From the NCBI GenBank assembly GCA_964017195.1, contig OZ024895.1:46123673-46187672 (forward strand): a DNA stretch of 64,000 nucleotides, written 5' to 3'. A program made the translations under genes and the position numbers. The stretch's first letter is position 1; each line of letters begins with the position of its first letter. This DNA is from Siderastrea radians (lineage: Eukaryota > Cnidaria > Anthozoa > Scleractinia > Rhizangiidae). Below the pieces are notes generated by a model. The model saw nothing but the letters and a program-made list of their open reading frames with translations, was not told the origin of the DNA and searched no databases. Shown one piece after another: positions 50,776 through 61,403 of the stretch.

Positions 50776-53700
50776 TTATACTGGCAGGTTATTTTCGGTG
50801 TCTGTCTGCGGCTCGGTGTATGTTGATTGCTGTTTGACATAACCACTTTTCTTCTGCTCATAGCGCCTGCGCACTGCCACAGCGACGTAGATGAAAACGA
50901 CCGCAGTCAGCGGCACCAAAACGAGGGCAGCAATGAGGCCTGCTGAGAAGGAAAACGGCAAGCTGTGTGGAGTGTTCCCTAGGGAGAGAAAAGTATTATT
51001 AGTTATAGAGTTAGGGGCCGATTACGTGAGGCGGGCTGGTTCGGTTTACCGGGATCTCGGCACGTCTGTGAAACACACTAAGGGGCCGATTACATGAGGC
51101 GGGCTGGCTCGGTTTTCCAGGATCTCGGCACGTCTGTGAAACACACTGAAAATCAACTTTGCGATTAGACCGATTACATGGAAAAATTTCAGCCCGGCTG
51201 GCCGGGATGAAAATTTACCATGTAATCGCGATTGCCGGGCCAGCCCGGCTAGCCGGGTCAACACTTTCTCGTCACTAAATTTCGCTTCAGAGCAAAATGG
51301 CTCACCAGAAGATCGATATTTCTCTTTCTATATAACACATAAAGGTTTATGAGACCATAAAGCTACGTAAAACTGAAAATAATACGCCAAAATAATGAAT
51401 TGGCAAAAATAAAAACACTTGGTTCATGCTCTTTGACGTAGCCATCTTTTCACACGACAGCTTCTAAATTTAGCCGCAGGCGGGCTGGCTCGCCTCATGT
51501 AATACCGAGCTGAGCTGTCATCTCGGTATACCGAGCCAGCCCTGCTAGCCGGGCCAGCCCGGCTCATGTAATTGGCCCCTAAAAATCAACTTAGTTGGAA
51601 TCCCGGCATCGCGATGCCGGGCTCTTGGCTAGCCGGGCTGAAAATTTACCATGTAATCGTGATTGCCGGGCCAGCCCGACTAGCCGCGCCAACACTTTCT
51701 CGTCACTTAATTTCGCTTCAGAGCAAAATGGCTCACCAGAAGATCGATATTTCTCTTTCTATATAACACATAAAGGTTTATGAGACCATAAAGCTACGTA
51801 AAACTGAAAATAATACACCAAGATAATGGATTAGCGAAAGTAAAAACACTCGATTCATGCTCTTTGATGTAGCCATCTTTTCACACCACAGCTTCTAAAT
51901 TTAGCCGCAGGCGGGCTGGCTCGCCTCATGTAATACCAGGCTGAGCAGTCATCTCGGTACACCGAGCCAGCCCTGCTAACCGGGCCAGCCCGGCTCATGT
52001 AATCGGCCCCTTATAGAGTTGCCGGATTTTAACTCCCTTAGCGGTTCCCGATTTGCCAAAGAGGACGCCTGTTGAAGAGACATTAACATTCATCACGGTT
52101 CAACCTTGTTGAATTCAACATGCTAAACGCATGTGGTTACCCTGTTGAAAGATGGTGACCCTGTTCAAAGATGTTGCCTCAACTTTTCTTTTGTTCTCAT
52201 GTGTGAACAACAACGTTGAATTCCTTTGGCTACCTCGTTCATCACCGTGCAACATAATAGCCCTTTTCACAGTTAACGTTTCTCATTTGCATGACAATGT
52301 ATTGGAACATGGATGTGAGGCAATTTCGGGCAGAAACTGCAAAATTGCCCGAAATTGCCTCACATCCACGTTAAAAAACATTGTAATGCAAATGAGAAAA
52401 GGCAACTGTGAAAAGGGCTATTGCATTCAACAGTGTTGAATGATGATATTGAATCCGCGTAACCGAGGCCTTAAAGTGTGATGATTTTTAGGGGCCAATT
52501 ACATGAGCCGGGCTGGCCCGGCTAGCAGGGCTGGCTCGGTGTACCGAGATGACTGCTCAGCCGGGTATTACATGAGGCGAGCCAGCCCGCCTGCGGCTGA
52601 ATTTAGAAGCTGTCGTGTGAAAAGATGGCTACGTCAAAGAGCATGAACCAAGTGTTTTTATTTTTGCCAATTCATTACTTTGGCGTATTATTTTCAGTTT
52701 GACGTAGCTTTATGGTCTGATAAACCTTTCTGTGTTATATAGAAAGAGAAATATCGATCTTCTGGTGGGCCATTTTGCTACAATGATCAAGCCCAGTGAT
52801 GTTTTATTTATTTTTCTACGCAAACTGACCGGTTTACGCAAAGGCTATCAACTGTATCATGAAAAAGGCACTAAAAGTTTGCAGTACGTCAAAACATCCC
52901 AAGGAAACCACAAAAAGTAAAAAAGCTGATTTATTTGTATCCAAGCTTTTTATGTGTTTACACGAAGCCTAAGAAGAAATGGTCCTTTTAAAACGCCAGA
53001 CAACAAGCGGCAGGTTAACGTTTGCTGTTTGCCGTAAACGTGATGTTTAATCTCTCTATAATTCTGAGCGACTCGGGTATCAGCAAACGTGCTTAAAAAA
53101 TTGAACCCTGATTGCAGGTTACGACTGTAGTTATGAAAACCTCCAACACATCAAACACAACGAAATAACTGAATCTATTGAAACTTCAATAGAAAAGACA
53201 AGAAATGTGAAAGCATGGTCAAACGATTGGGGTTTTTTTGCTTTGGTTGAAAAGAAGTGAAAAGGAAGAAACTGCGTCATTTTGGGCATCAGAGCAAAAG
53301 AAAAGCATAGACAGTTTGTTGAGGACAAAATCGAAGGTGGACGGCGAAAGCGCTGAAAATGATTTTGCGATATCGGGGAGTGGCTAGATATGAAAAGTTC
53401 AGAAAGGCGCTAAACTTCGCTCTTTGACCGTGGAGCTCCTTGGCGGGAGAAACAAACAAACGTTGCGAACTCACAAGCTTGTAACAGAAAGTAAACAGCA
53501 GAGAGGTTACTAAGCTACTGGCACATGTTACCACACGTACATACCTGTATCCCAGTGTCTCGCACTAGGCCACCTCGTTAGCTCACAGAAGCCGCTGGGC
53601 GTATTTCCCTGAGCAGGCTCAGCACAGTAACTGCTAACTTCAGGTATGTTGAACGCTTCTGGGCAATCATCAAAGAGCAGATCACACCAAGTGTTACACA

Positions 53701-56700
53701 CTGTCATTGTCTTGTCTCCGTCACACGGCGGCGTGTACGACGCACAGGCCAGTTTCTTCAGAGTCTTTTTACACGAGTCGCTAAAAACGCTGCTGACCAG
53801 TCTGTTCATGGTCGCGGTCAGGTTGTCTTTGAACTGGTCTTGTGCATTCTCTGTTATAAGGGTTTTCTTACAATCCGCTTTTGTGCAGTTTTTATTTGAC
53901 ACTGCGTTGTTGCAAGAAAGGCCTGTAAGTGATGAGATGAGTCCAAATAAACAAAACACAACTGCCATCCAAAGAACTTAGTGGATATTGAACGGTATGG
54001 CAATGCAGGTATATAGCGCAGTTTACATATCAGAGACAAAATGCACTAGTTGATAGGCGAATCGTTGTTTACAGTTTTTTCCTCAATAGCATAAGCTTCT
54101 CGTTTTCTAATCAAGTTACAAAAATGTCATTTCTGAATATTAAAAGGACGTATCATATCAAAGGGCATTACCGGCCTTTTCCGCAAATTTCAGTCCGAAA
54201 TTTTCTTTGAAAAATATGATGTTAAAAACTCGAAATTTCACAAAGAATGTATGAGTTCCTTAACACTTTTTCCCCCAGAAATTTTGCATTTTCCGTTGGC
54301 GTATATTGCCTTAGATTATTGGAAGCAAAGAGCTAAATATTGCACAGCCTGAGGTTAGTAAGTTTAACAAGCTCTTTGAGTTATTGAAGTCAATTTTTAG
54401 TTAGCATGCTGCCTTTTCTATAAAATTTGTATGCCAGTGAAGCAAAATGTAAAGAATGACCAGCAAAGATTCGCCTACAACTAAACCGCACAATGGGTAT
54501 TTTTCGACAAAACTGAAATCGCGACAATTGCCATTCACCTTCATTAACGAAACGACGATCTAGCATAGGAGCTGAAGTGACTATTTACAAATGACCGTGC
54601 ACAGATAGAAACTTAACTTTTCAGAGCATAAAAGATGGAATCGAAGTTATCTGCATGTATCTTCTACCAAATTTGTTTCTAAACAGTTTCATGTCTTTAA
54701 TTACGCGTTAAATGGTTCCGTGAAGCACCTCCGTAGTCTGAATTAGCAAGCTGCATACACTTGGCAAATTTTGTATAATATTTCTTGTTGCGCCATCACA
54801 CACGACACTTTTGATATTGCTGATCATAGCAGTATTCAGGCCGCGTGTCACAATATCTTAATGATGCTATAAGCTCATATGGAAGATCATCGCAATTGCG
54901 TACACAACTGAAGCAGTTGTGAAAAGCAAGCTTGAAAAATTCAGGGGCTCAAAAGCCCCGAAACTTGGTGGGCCGATTGAGGGCACGATAATTCACACTG
55001 TATCTTGTAAACAAAGAAGTTCTAACCATGGAACTTTGCTATAAGATACTGAAATATTTCTTATCTTAGAGACATCTTAAAATAACAGCTTTGTAGAATG
55101 AGCTCTTCACATTTTTACAAATGGCTCTTCCGGGCCGAAAAACTTTTCGAGGCTTTCGAGAAACGCACGCCTGGTCGTGGCTTTGATCCCCGTCGGGGAC
55201 TCAGATTATTAGGATTTTTTTTTGTCCCACGCTCGTGACATACAGAATATTATATCTTTCTAAATACACATGTTGTTTTCGAAAAAAAAGTATTCGGTTG
55301 GCAGCGAATCTTGGCAAATAAAGTGCAAATATCCATATGAAGACGAGCTCATCTTGAAAAAAAAAATCCATGATTCACAACAATTTATAAGCACTCATGA
55401 ACAAATTCAACTGAGAGAAAATTTGGCGAGGCGTGTGGACATGTTCAGTATCTTTCGAGATCTTCAGAGTTTCAGCACGTTTAATAATTCGATCAGCGTC
55501 AGACACGTTTTAAACAAATAAGTATTGAACAAGTGTTGTAGATAACCTAACTTGATTTCCGCTGCAGGTCACAAAATCTTTTTAACTCCAGTGGAGATTA
55601 TCAGTTTTTTGACGTAAACGATATTGTAACGGCAATCTCATCTATTTCTATAAATTAGGAGATTTAATTCATTTTCAGTTATTTGAAGCTATTTCGAATA
55701 CGCGAATCTCATTGCCTCAATCGTCATTGTTTATTAGCTATTATTAGTCATTCACTGTGGTCTATTTGAACGCGTGAATCTGATTGGCTCAATCATCATT
55801 GTCTATTCTCTATTATAAATTTTCAAGGTTTAGACCACTGCAAAACCGTGTACGATCAAAGCTTGCTCTACGTTGGATCAGTAGATCGTGACCAGTCAAA
55901 AGAAGATAAAATATGGAAATAATGCAAAGACTGGTCAGACAACGTGCACGAGGCGTAAATACAATATTTCGGCTGGCCAACACCAGCCTTCTTCAGGTTT
56001 ATTGAATGAAACGCGAATTTACATGGTCTTTATACAGCTTTATATAACGAACCGGAAATAACAGGACAGGGCTACGTGATGTGTTAAAAATAAAGAAAAA
56101 AAATAATAATAATAATGTAATAAAAGCGGAAATACAGTACAATAGAGATAAGGAAAAAGCTGGTTGGATTACATTTCGTCTCTTCTGTTAAGACCTGCAC
56201 CCGGGGACCTGCAGGCTCCAGTGTGTTTCCTCGGTGGATGAGGAATGCCTCACGAGCCTTTCTAACTGAATCACGATTAGTATATAATTTTTCAAGTGGT
56301 ATAAGAAGCATATGATTACCCGTATGATTGCCAGTAATAAAGTGTCGTGAGACAGCGGTAGGATTGTAGCTGGAGGTGTTGATAATGGGTCGCCTATGTT
56401 CATTAAAGCGTTCTTTGAGGCGACGTTTAGTTTCTCCGATATATTGAAGATTACACTTAGTACATTGAATCATGTAAATCACATTAGACGTTTCATAAGT
56501 AATGTGCGATTTGATTTGATTCATTTGTCCAGTACTATTAAAAGTATATTGCGTGCGGCCATCTTCGATATAAGGGCAGGTGGTGCAATTATTTTTATTG
56601 CACCGACGCTCTCCGAAACGCACCTTATTTACCTCATACATGGCTGAGATTTTTGGACGATATTTTCTTTATCTGGACCGAAGGTTCAGATAAACTGAAA

Positions 56701-59517
56701 GTATTTGTCGATTATCTCAATAACCTCCACCCCACCATTAAGTTCACCTGTTCACATTCCCTTACTAATGTCCCATTCCTTGATGTTATGGTTTCACTCA
56801 AGGATGGTCTTATAGCAACTGATCTTTACACTAAACCCACTGACAAACATCAGTATTTACTTATCTCTTCATGTCATCCCCCACACACTAAACGTTCTTT
56901 TCCATATAGCCTTGCACTTCGCCTTCGACGCATATGCTCCAACTACGACACTGACAAACAACGTTCTCAGGAACTCATGAACTACCTCGTCAATCGGGTT
57001 ATAGACTAGATTTTCTTAAAACCCAAATACAACGGGCTTCTGACGTTTCCCGCAAAGACGCTCTTAAAACCAAACCTAAACGACAGACAGATACTGTTCC
57101 TTTTGTCATTACATACAATCCTGCTTTACCTAACATATCCCGCATAATCCACAAACACTCTCATGTACTCTACTCATCTGATCGTTGTAAAAAGGTTTTT
57201 ACTAGTCTTCCTCTAGTAGCCCACCGGCGTTGTAAAAATATTAGTGACATTCTTGTTAGAGCTAAGTTACCGGAACCTGTTAACATTGACAACTCACGGT
57301 TTCCTCCCGGCTCTTTTCGGTGCAATAAAAATAATTGTACCACCTGCCCTTATATCGAAGATGGCCGCACGCAATATACTTTTAATAGTACTGGACAAAT
57401 GAATCAAATCAAATCGCACATTACTTGTGAAACGTCTAATGTGATTTACATGATTCAATGTACTAAGTGTTCCCAGGGTCTCTCTCTCCCCGCCCCCAAG
57501 AGCGAGAGAAGAGAGACCCCTGTGCCTCAAAGAACGCTTTAATGAACATAGGCGACCCATTATCAACACCTCCAGCTACAATCCTACCGCTGTCTCACGA
57601 CACTTTATTACCTGGCAATCATACGGTTAATCATATGCTTCTTATACCACTTGAAAAATTATATACTAATCGTGATTCAGTTAGAAAGGCTCGTGAGGCA
57701 TTCCTCATCCACCGAGGAAACACACTGGAGCCTGCAGGTCGTAACAGAAGAGACGAAATGTAATCCAACCAGCTTTTTCCTTATCTCTATTATACTGTAT
57801 TTCCGCTTTTATTTCATTATTATTATTTTTTCTGTATTTTTAACACATCACGTAGCCCTGTCCTGTTATTTCCGGTTCGTTATATAAAGACCATGTAAAT
57901 TCGCGTTTCACTCAATAAACCTGAAGAAGGCTGGTGTTGGCCAGCCGAAATATTGTAGTTACGCCTCGTGCACGTTGTCTGACCAGTCTTTGCATTATTT
58001 CTCTATTATGGTACAACGCTAAATTTTGGCGTGCTCCCATTGGTCGAAAACGATCATGTGACGCGACAGTGTCTCTCCTAGCGGGCGCCTATCAGCGCAT
58101 AGTACCCGCTTTTGGCAATTTTCGCTCAAAATTTAGCGTTGTGCAATAAAAACAATAGAGTCCTGTCTCAGGCCCTATGTGTGATAGGTTCCCTCGGAAA
58201 TTTGATGTTCAAACGTCATATAAGCCCTCGAACGTTGTTGTGAACATCAAATTTCCTCGGGCAACCTATCACATCTGATGATCGATAGTGCCTTCGACAG
58301 AAGAACTCTATTGTTTGAGTAGAAAAGTTGGCCTCGTTGTCCAGTTGTTGATTAGGGACCGGTCATTATTTGGAGATGATAGGGGGAGGGTCAATGATTT
58401 CTATGCAGGGAAAAGGGGGAGGGGGGCACATAAATTTATGCATGCATATTAGGGAGCTTTGTTATACAAAGGGGGGTAGGGGGAGGGTCAGCAAAAATGT
58501 GCTTCACAAAGTGGAGGTTCAGGAGAATTTGAACATGGCCTCCCTTCATTTGCACCAGCCCTCCCCCCTCTAAATAATGACCCATCCCTTAGCACACTCT
58601 TGAAAAAACAGGGGGGGAGGATGAGGGTATGTACTTTCGTATGTAAGCTACATATATATGCGCTGCTCCGAGGAAAATGTATCTGCCACTTTTTAAAGGT
58701 GGGTATAAATTTTCGCCGTTTTGATCTCAATTACGTCTGAAATACGGTACAAAAATCATATATATTGGTCTCCATCAGGGCTAGGGTTTCAATTTCAGAT
58801 GAGGCTCTTCATGTACTGCAGAAATGTCCCAAGACTTTTCCCGAAACTAAAAGCAATTTCGATCAGTTCCAGTCATATTCCGGTTGTTATTCATCATTCC
58901 GAACCCATAATACGAAGTTTTTTTTACATATTGTCATTCCCTAACGTCAATGCTACATCTGTTATTTTTCTTCCCTAATCTTCATTATCCCTCGTTCATT
59001 ATTCACTTGTTCACCCGTGATATTGAACTTATGTTGTATCTAGAATAACATACATACTTGGAGGAGGGTTAATGGAAGATTTGAAATCCGGTGGCTTGAA
59101 ACACTTCGCGTCTGTTTTGTCAGTAGGCAGCAAACTGCATAGCGGCTTCAACCAATTCAATCCACCGGAGTCCATTTGGTCCCCGCATCCCCGAACAAAT
59201 TCCTCGCAAACATCTCGGCATGGAAGCCAAGGTCCGGCCATGTTTTGTTTGCATCGCGGTACATACAGCGAACAGAGAATAAAACTTGTGTAGTTTGAGC
59301 AACTGCCAAGTTTCACCGTGATGTTGTTGATGATCTCGGAATAGTTTTTGGCGTAGTAGTTGTTCGCGAGGTACACGCTCGTCGAATGGAAGCCATTCTT
59401 TACGCAGATCGGGAACTTGGTCTCATCAACCCCTCGACACTCCGAAAGAGCCTCAGTTCTTTCCAGCTTTGTGACTAAAAACACAACCGCTATGTATACA
59501 GGAAATTTCAAATTCAT
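50776..59517 (-). CDS. Single-pass receptor-like protein with two Frizzled-type CRDs (346 aa)
   Basis: Three exons (59058-59517, 53545-53922, 50776-50978) joined by phase-1 introns give 346 residues. Exon 1 has a signal peptide and CRD1 (LCSLYVPRC, PCRDVCEEFVRGC). It matches exon 1 of the neighbouring receptor in layout and ending (FKPPDF vs YKPPGF). Exon 2 encodes CRD2 (CNTWCDLLFDDC) and corresponds to exon 2 of the neighbour. Exon 3 encodes the membrane helix (~292-316) and a short polar tail with YTEPQTDTENN. No activin-receptor-type exon was found. Alternative: exon 2 may begin at its own ATG (53968) with a signal-like MAVVFCLFGLISSL, making a one-CRD protein of 208 residues and leaving 59058-59517 as a separate fragment. 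The two-CRD join is preferred from parallel gene structure. Intron 1 contains a Penelope-like pair and intron 2 a MITE cluster. Confidence 0.7.
51011..52018. mobile_element. Tandem MITE cluster, AGGGGCCGATTACATGAG family
   Basis: Elements bounded by AGGGGCCGATTACATGAG and its inverse CTCATGTAATCGGCCCCT lie back to back. A unit of about 430 bp occurs twice (from about 51164 and 51640) with shared CAGAGCAAAATGGCTCACCAG. A 67-bp end segment is itself duplicated at 51011-51145. GC-rich GCCGGGCTGGC blocks alternate with AT-rich cores. Located in intron 2 of the two-CRD gene. Confidence 0.75.
52256..52422. mobile_element. Foldback MITE, AATAGCCCTTTTCACAGTT ends
   Basis: AATAGCCCTTTTCACAGTT and TTCTCATTTGCAT and CAATTTCGGGCA are mirrored at the right as TGCCCGAAATTG, ATGCAAATGAGAA and AACTGTGAAAAGGGCTATT. 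Nearly the whole 167 bp forms a hairpin. Confidence 0.75.
52490..52778. mobile_element. Inverted partial copy of the GGGGCCGATTACATGAG MITE
   Basis: Starts AGGGGCCAATTACATGAGCC and continues with the complement of the 51.0-52.0 kb units (GTGTGAAAAGATGGCTAC, AAAGAGAAATATCGATC). It breaks off near 52778 without a right end, so it is truncated. Confidence 0.65.
53923..55915. other. Right part of the receptor intron 1 before the Penelope pair
   Basis: AT-rich sequence without supported exons. Two short near-copies, CGCGAATCTCATTGCCTCAATC and CGTGAATCTGATTGGCTCAATC, lie near 55700 and 55780. A short frame at 55270-55521 is not recognisable. Confidence 0.4.
56196..56641 (-). pseudogene. Penelope-like GIY-YIG endonuclease domain (left copy)
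   Basis: The frame carries a Cys-rich entry (RCNKNNCTTCPYIEDG), then IYMIQCTKCNLQYIGETKRR, with the Y-I-G motif and following basic residues, and ends near RGNTLEPAG. The open frame continues to 56084 in low-complexity sequence. The endonuclease motif itself looks intact but the reverse transcriptase is absent, so the copy is dead on its own. Confidence 0.8.
56653..57780 (+). pseudogene. Penelope-like reverse transcriptase end and damaged GIY-YIG domain (right copy)
   Basis: The RT fragment begins at the catalytic DDIFFIW-type motif and includes VPFLDVMV and YTKPTDKHQYL; a frame break follows near 57009. The endonuclease part resumes (CNKNNCTTCPY), but the stretch that encodes NLQYIGETKRR in the left copy is replaced by about 54 bp of a GGGTCTCTC...GAGAGACCC near-palindrome at about 57470-57523. 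The catalytic motif is lost. Confidence 0.78.
58150..58316. mobile_element. Foldback MITE, AACAATAGAGT ends
   Basis: AACAATAGAGTCCTGTC and GATAGGTTCCCTCGGAAATTTGATGTTC are mirrored by GAACATCAAATTTCCTCGGGCAACCTATC and GAACTCTATTGTT. Non-coding. Confidence 0.65.
58353..58589. repeat. Possible MITE with AGGGACCGGTCATTATTT ends
   Basis: The ends AGGGACCGGTCATTATTT and AAATAATGACCCATCCCT are imperfectly inverted around a G-rich core (GGGGGAGGG repeats). Confidence 0.45.
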
Positions 59518-60875
59518 CCCTGATCGAAAACGTAGCCAATTTGAAACTGAGGAGGTTATAAAAATGACGAAGTGGCGCAGTTCGCCCAGGGATCAAATCC
59601 AGCGGCGTCTTGACTCAAATTAATTTTCACATTTGAAAGTTATATGGCGTGACAAGTCAAATTGTTTCTCAGCGGCCACAAGAATGCAAATTAAGCGAAG
59701 TAATTAAAAACGTGTGGTGACAATGCAAAAATAACTTCTCATTATGACTCGCTGTATTGTGGCAGTGCTAGGGTCAAATTGGCGATGCATGTATAAAACA
59801 TGCAAAGCTAAATCAAACCCAACCATGAATTTTAAAATATGGCTTGATAGTTTGAAGACATAGGCACGCAGTGCGTGCAGGAAACTAAATGTAACGTTAT
59901 AGCACTGAGTTCTTAAAATAATGGTTTTGCATCCAGAACTTATTCATAGCGTGCTGTCCAAAAGATAAAGATAAGTTATCTTTGGTTTAAGATTAACACC
60001 CCCTTTCCCAGGGTTTCTATTTCAAGATTTAAATTTCAGTTCATTGAATTTGTTGAGTCACTAGCGAGTTAGAAAATCAGTGGCAAATAAGTTCTTTAAC
60101 TTGGCTTTTAAAGATCAAAGCTAGACATAACAGGTGATTGACAGTGGAACAATGCAGCTAGAAAGCAACTGCTGTTCAGTGGAGAGGGACCTAAAAAGGG
60201 GATATAAGTCGTATTCTTCGACTCACATTTTAATCCTCTTCCCTAACTTTGACTTTGCTAAAATCCCGTTCCCAGTAGCAGCCTTTTCTGATACCGCAAG
60301 TTCCCTTTTTTCATTGCAAAAAAAAAAAAAAATTTTCATTGGCCAATCCCAGTTTGCATCTTCAGGACCCTCAGTTAAAGCTGTTCCACCTGTCCACTTG
60401 TTTGATGTCATATATTGTCTCTCCGTCTTTTGAAGAAAAGGTTTTTTCGTTTCCGCTTTTGTTGTATAGGGTCGATGCGAAATGTATTTTTGGACGTTTC
60501 CTGTGGAAAATAAGTTTTAAAACCCTCTTGGCAGCATCATAGCCACGTAGGAATTACGACAACGTTAAAAGACTTACTTTAAACTTACTGAAAATCTACT
60601 AACCAGTATATTTTTATCATATCCTTTGGAGCTTTTTCTTAGAAAACCGGAAGTTCGTTAGATGAACAACACTGCAAAAGCCAAGTTGGTATAGCATGCT
60701 TGTCTTTTCGTCACGTGACAGGCATGCTGGTAGGGTATTCGGTAAGGAATCGGGGTGTGACATCATAAAAATACGCAGAGCATAACGTGATGCCTATTTC
60801 TTTCGAATTTCTTGAACGCTTCGCTAAGTAGAAAGGCCACAGTTGTAAATAACCTTTTTGGCTTTCAGTCACAGA
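59518..60875. other. Intergenic space between the receptor-like gene and the GIY-YIG gene
   Basis: No gene supported. It contains a 15-base poly-A run near 60318. The segment from about 60700 to 60875 is echoed at 62830-62985 in front of the second GIY-YIG copy, so the tandem duplication includes upstream sequence. Confidence 0.5.
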
Positions 60876-61403
60876 ATGGCCCAGAAGCCGTTCAGAGAAT
60901 ACCACAATCTTCAAGGCTTCCAAAGCGAAGGACGATGGTCAACGTGGAAGAAGGCCATGGTACCCAAAGACACCACCAGCAGTGAGACGTACCTTGAAAA
61001 GCGCGGACCTGATCAAGAAGGATTCATGTGGTCAAACATAGACGATGCCTTATGTGAAGTGGGCGGGCTCTGTGGAATCTATGAATGGAAGGCTACTCGA
61101 CCCGATCAGCCAGACCGTGTAGTTTATGTTGGAAGCACGTGCACCCGTAATGATAGATGTCAAAGATTAAAGAGCAGAATTATTCGGTACTGCAAATATG
61201 GCAATCACAAAGAAGAGCTGATAAATGATGCATTGTCGAAAGGATATGAACTGTGGGTTCGTTATAAACAAGCTGAGGATGAGGAGCGTGCTAAAGAGCT
61301 GGAGAATGACCTGCTGGCCAAGTATGATTATGCTTGGAATATAAGAGAGAATAATCGCTTAAGAGAGATACTGCCTCAGCAGCGGGGTTGCCTTATATTG
61401 TAG
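60876..61403 (+). CDS. GIY-YIG nuclease-fold protein with a C-terminal CaaX-like box (175 aa)
   Basis: Single-exon frame from ATG (MAQKPFREYHNLQ). A GIY-YIG domain spans about residues 69-155: CGIYEWKA, then VVYVGSTCTRN, a following Arg-rich segment (RLKSRIIRY), a Glu in ELENDLL and DYAWN at the end. These cover the expected Tyr, Tyr/Gly, Arg, Glu and Asn positions of the nuclease fold. The ending DYAWN and spacing recall, from memory, plant effector-of-transcription-type GIY-YIG proteins; this is a resemblance only. The protein ends GCLIL, which fits a CaaX box with terminal Leu (geranylgeranyl type). It is not part of the nearby Penelope elements, whose GIY-YIG domain is quite different. 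Start at the ATG because the upstream in-frame TTG is not credible. Role unknown. Confidence 0.78.
   Translation: MAQKPFREYHNLQGFQSEGRWSTWKKAMVPKDTTSSETYLEKRGPDQEGFMWSNIDDALCEVGGLCGIYEWKATRPDQPDRVVYVGSTCTRNDRCQRLKSRIIRYCKYGNHKEELINDALSKGYELWVRYKQAEDEERAKELENDLLAKYDYAWNIRENNRLREILPQQRGCLIL

Larger units (their letters stand above)
55916..58001. mobile_element. Inverted pair of Penelope-like element fragments
   Basis: Arms of about 690 bp (55916-56606 and 57318-58001) are inverted copies: the outer ends read GAAATAATGCAAAGACTGGTCAG in both. The left copy, on the minus strand, holds only the GIY-YIG endonuclease end. The right copy, on the plus strand, adds the end of the reverse transcriptase. 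They meet head to head near 56645. Penelope-like elements often occur as such partial inverted arrays. The unit ends in a shared 3' sequence with AATAAACCTGAAGAAGGCTGG. Confidence 0.82.

Noticed and set aside
50776..50978. Activin-receptor-type exon in the second CRD gene between 50979 and 53544
   Set aside because: No Cys-rich frame with the CYC...CC...CN pattern was found in this interval; CRD2 splices in phase directly to the membrane exon.
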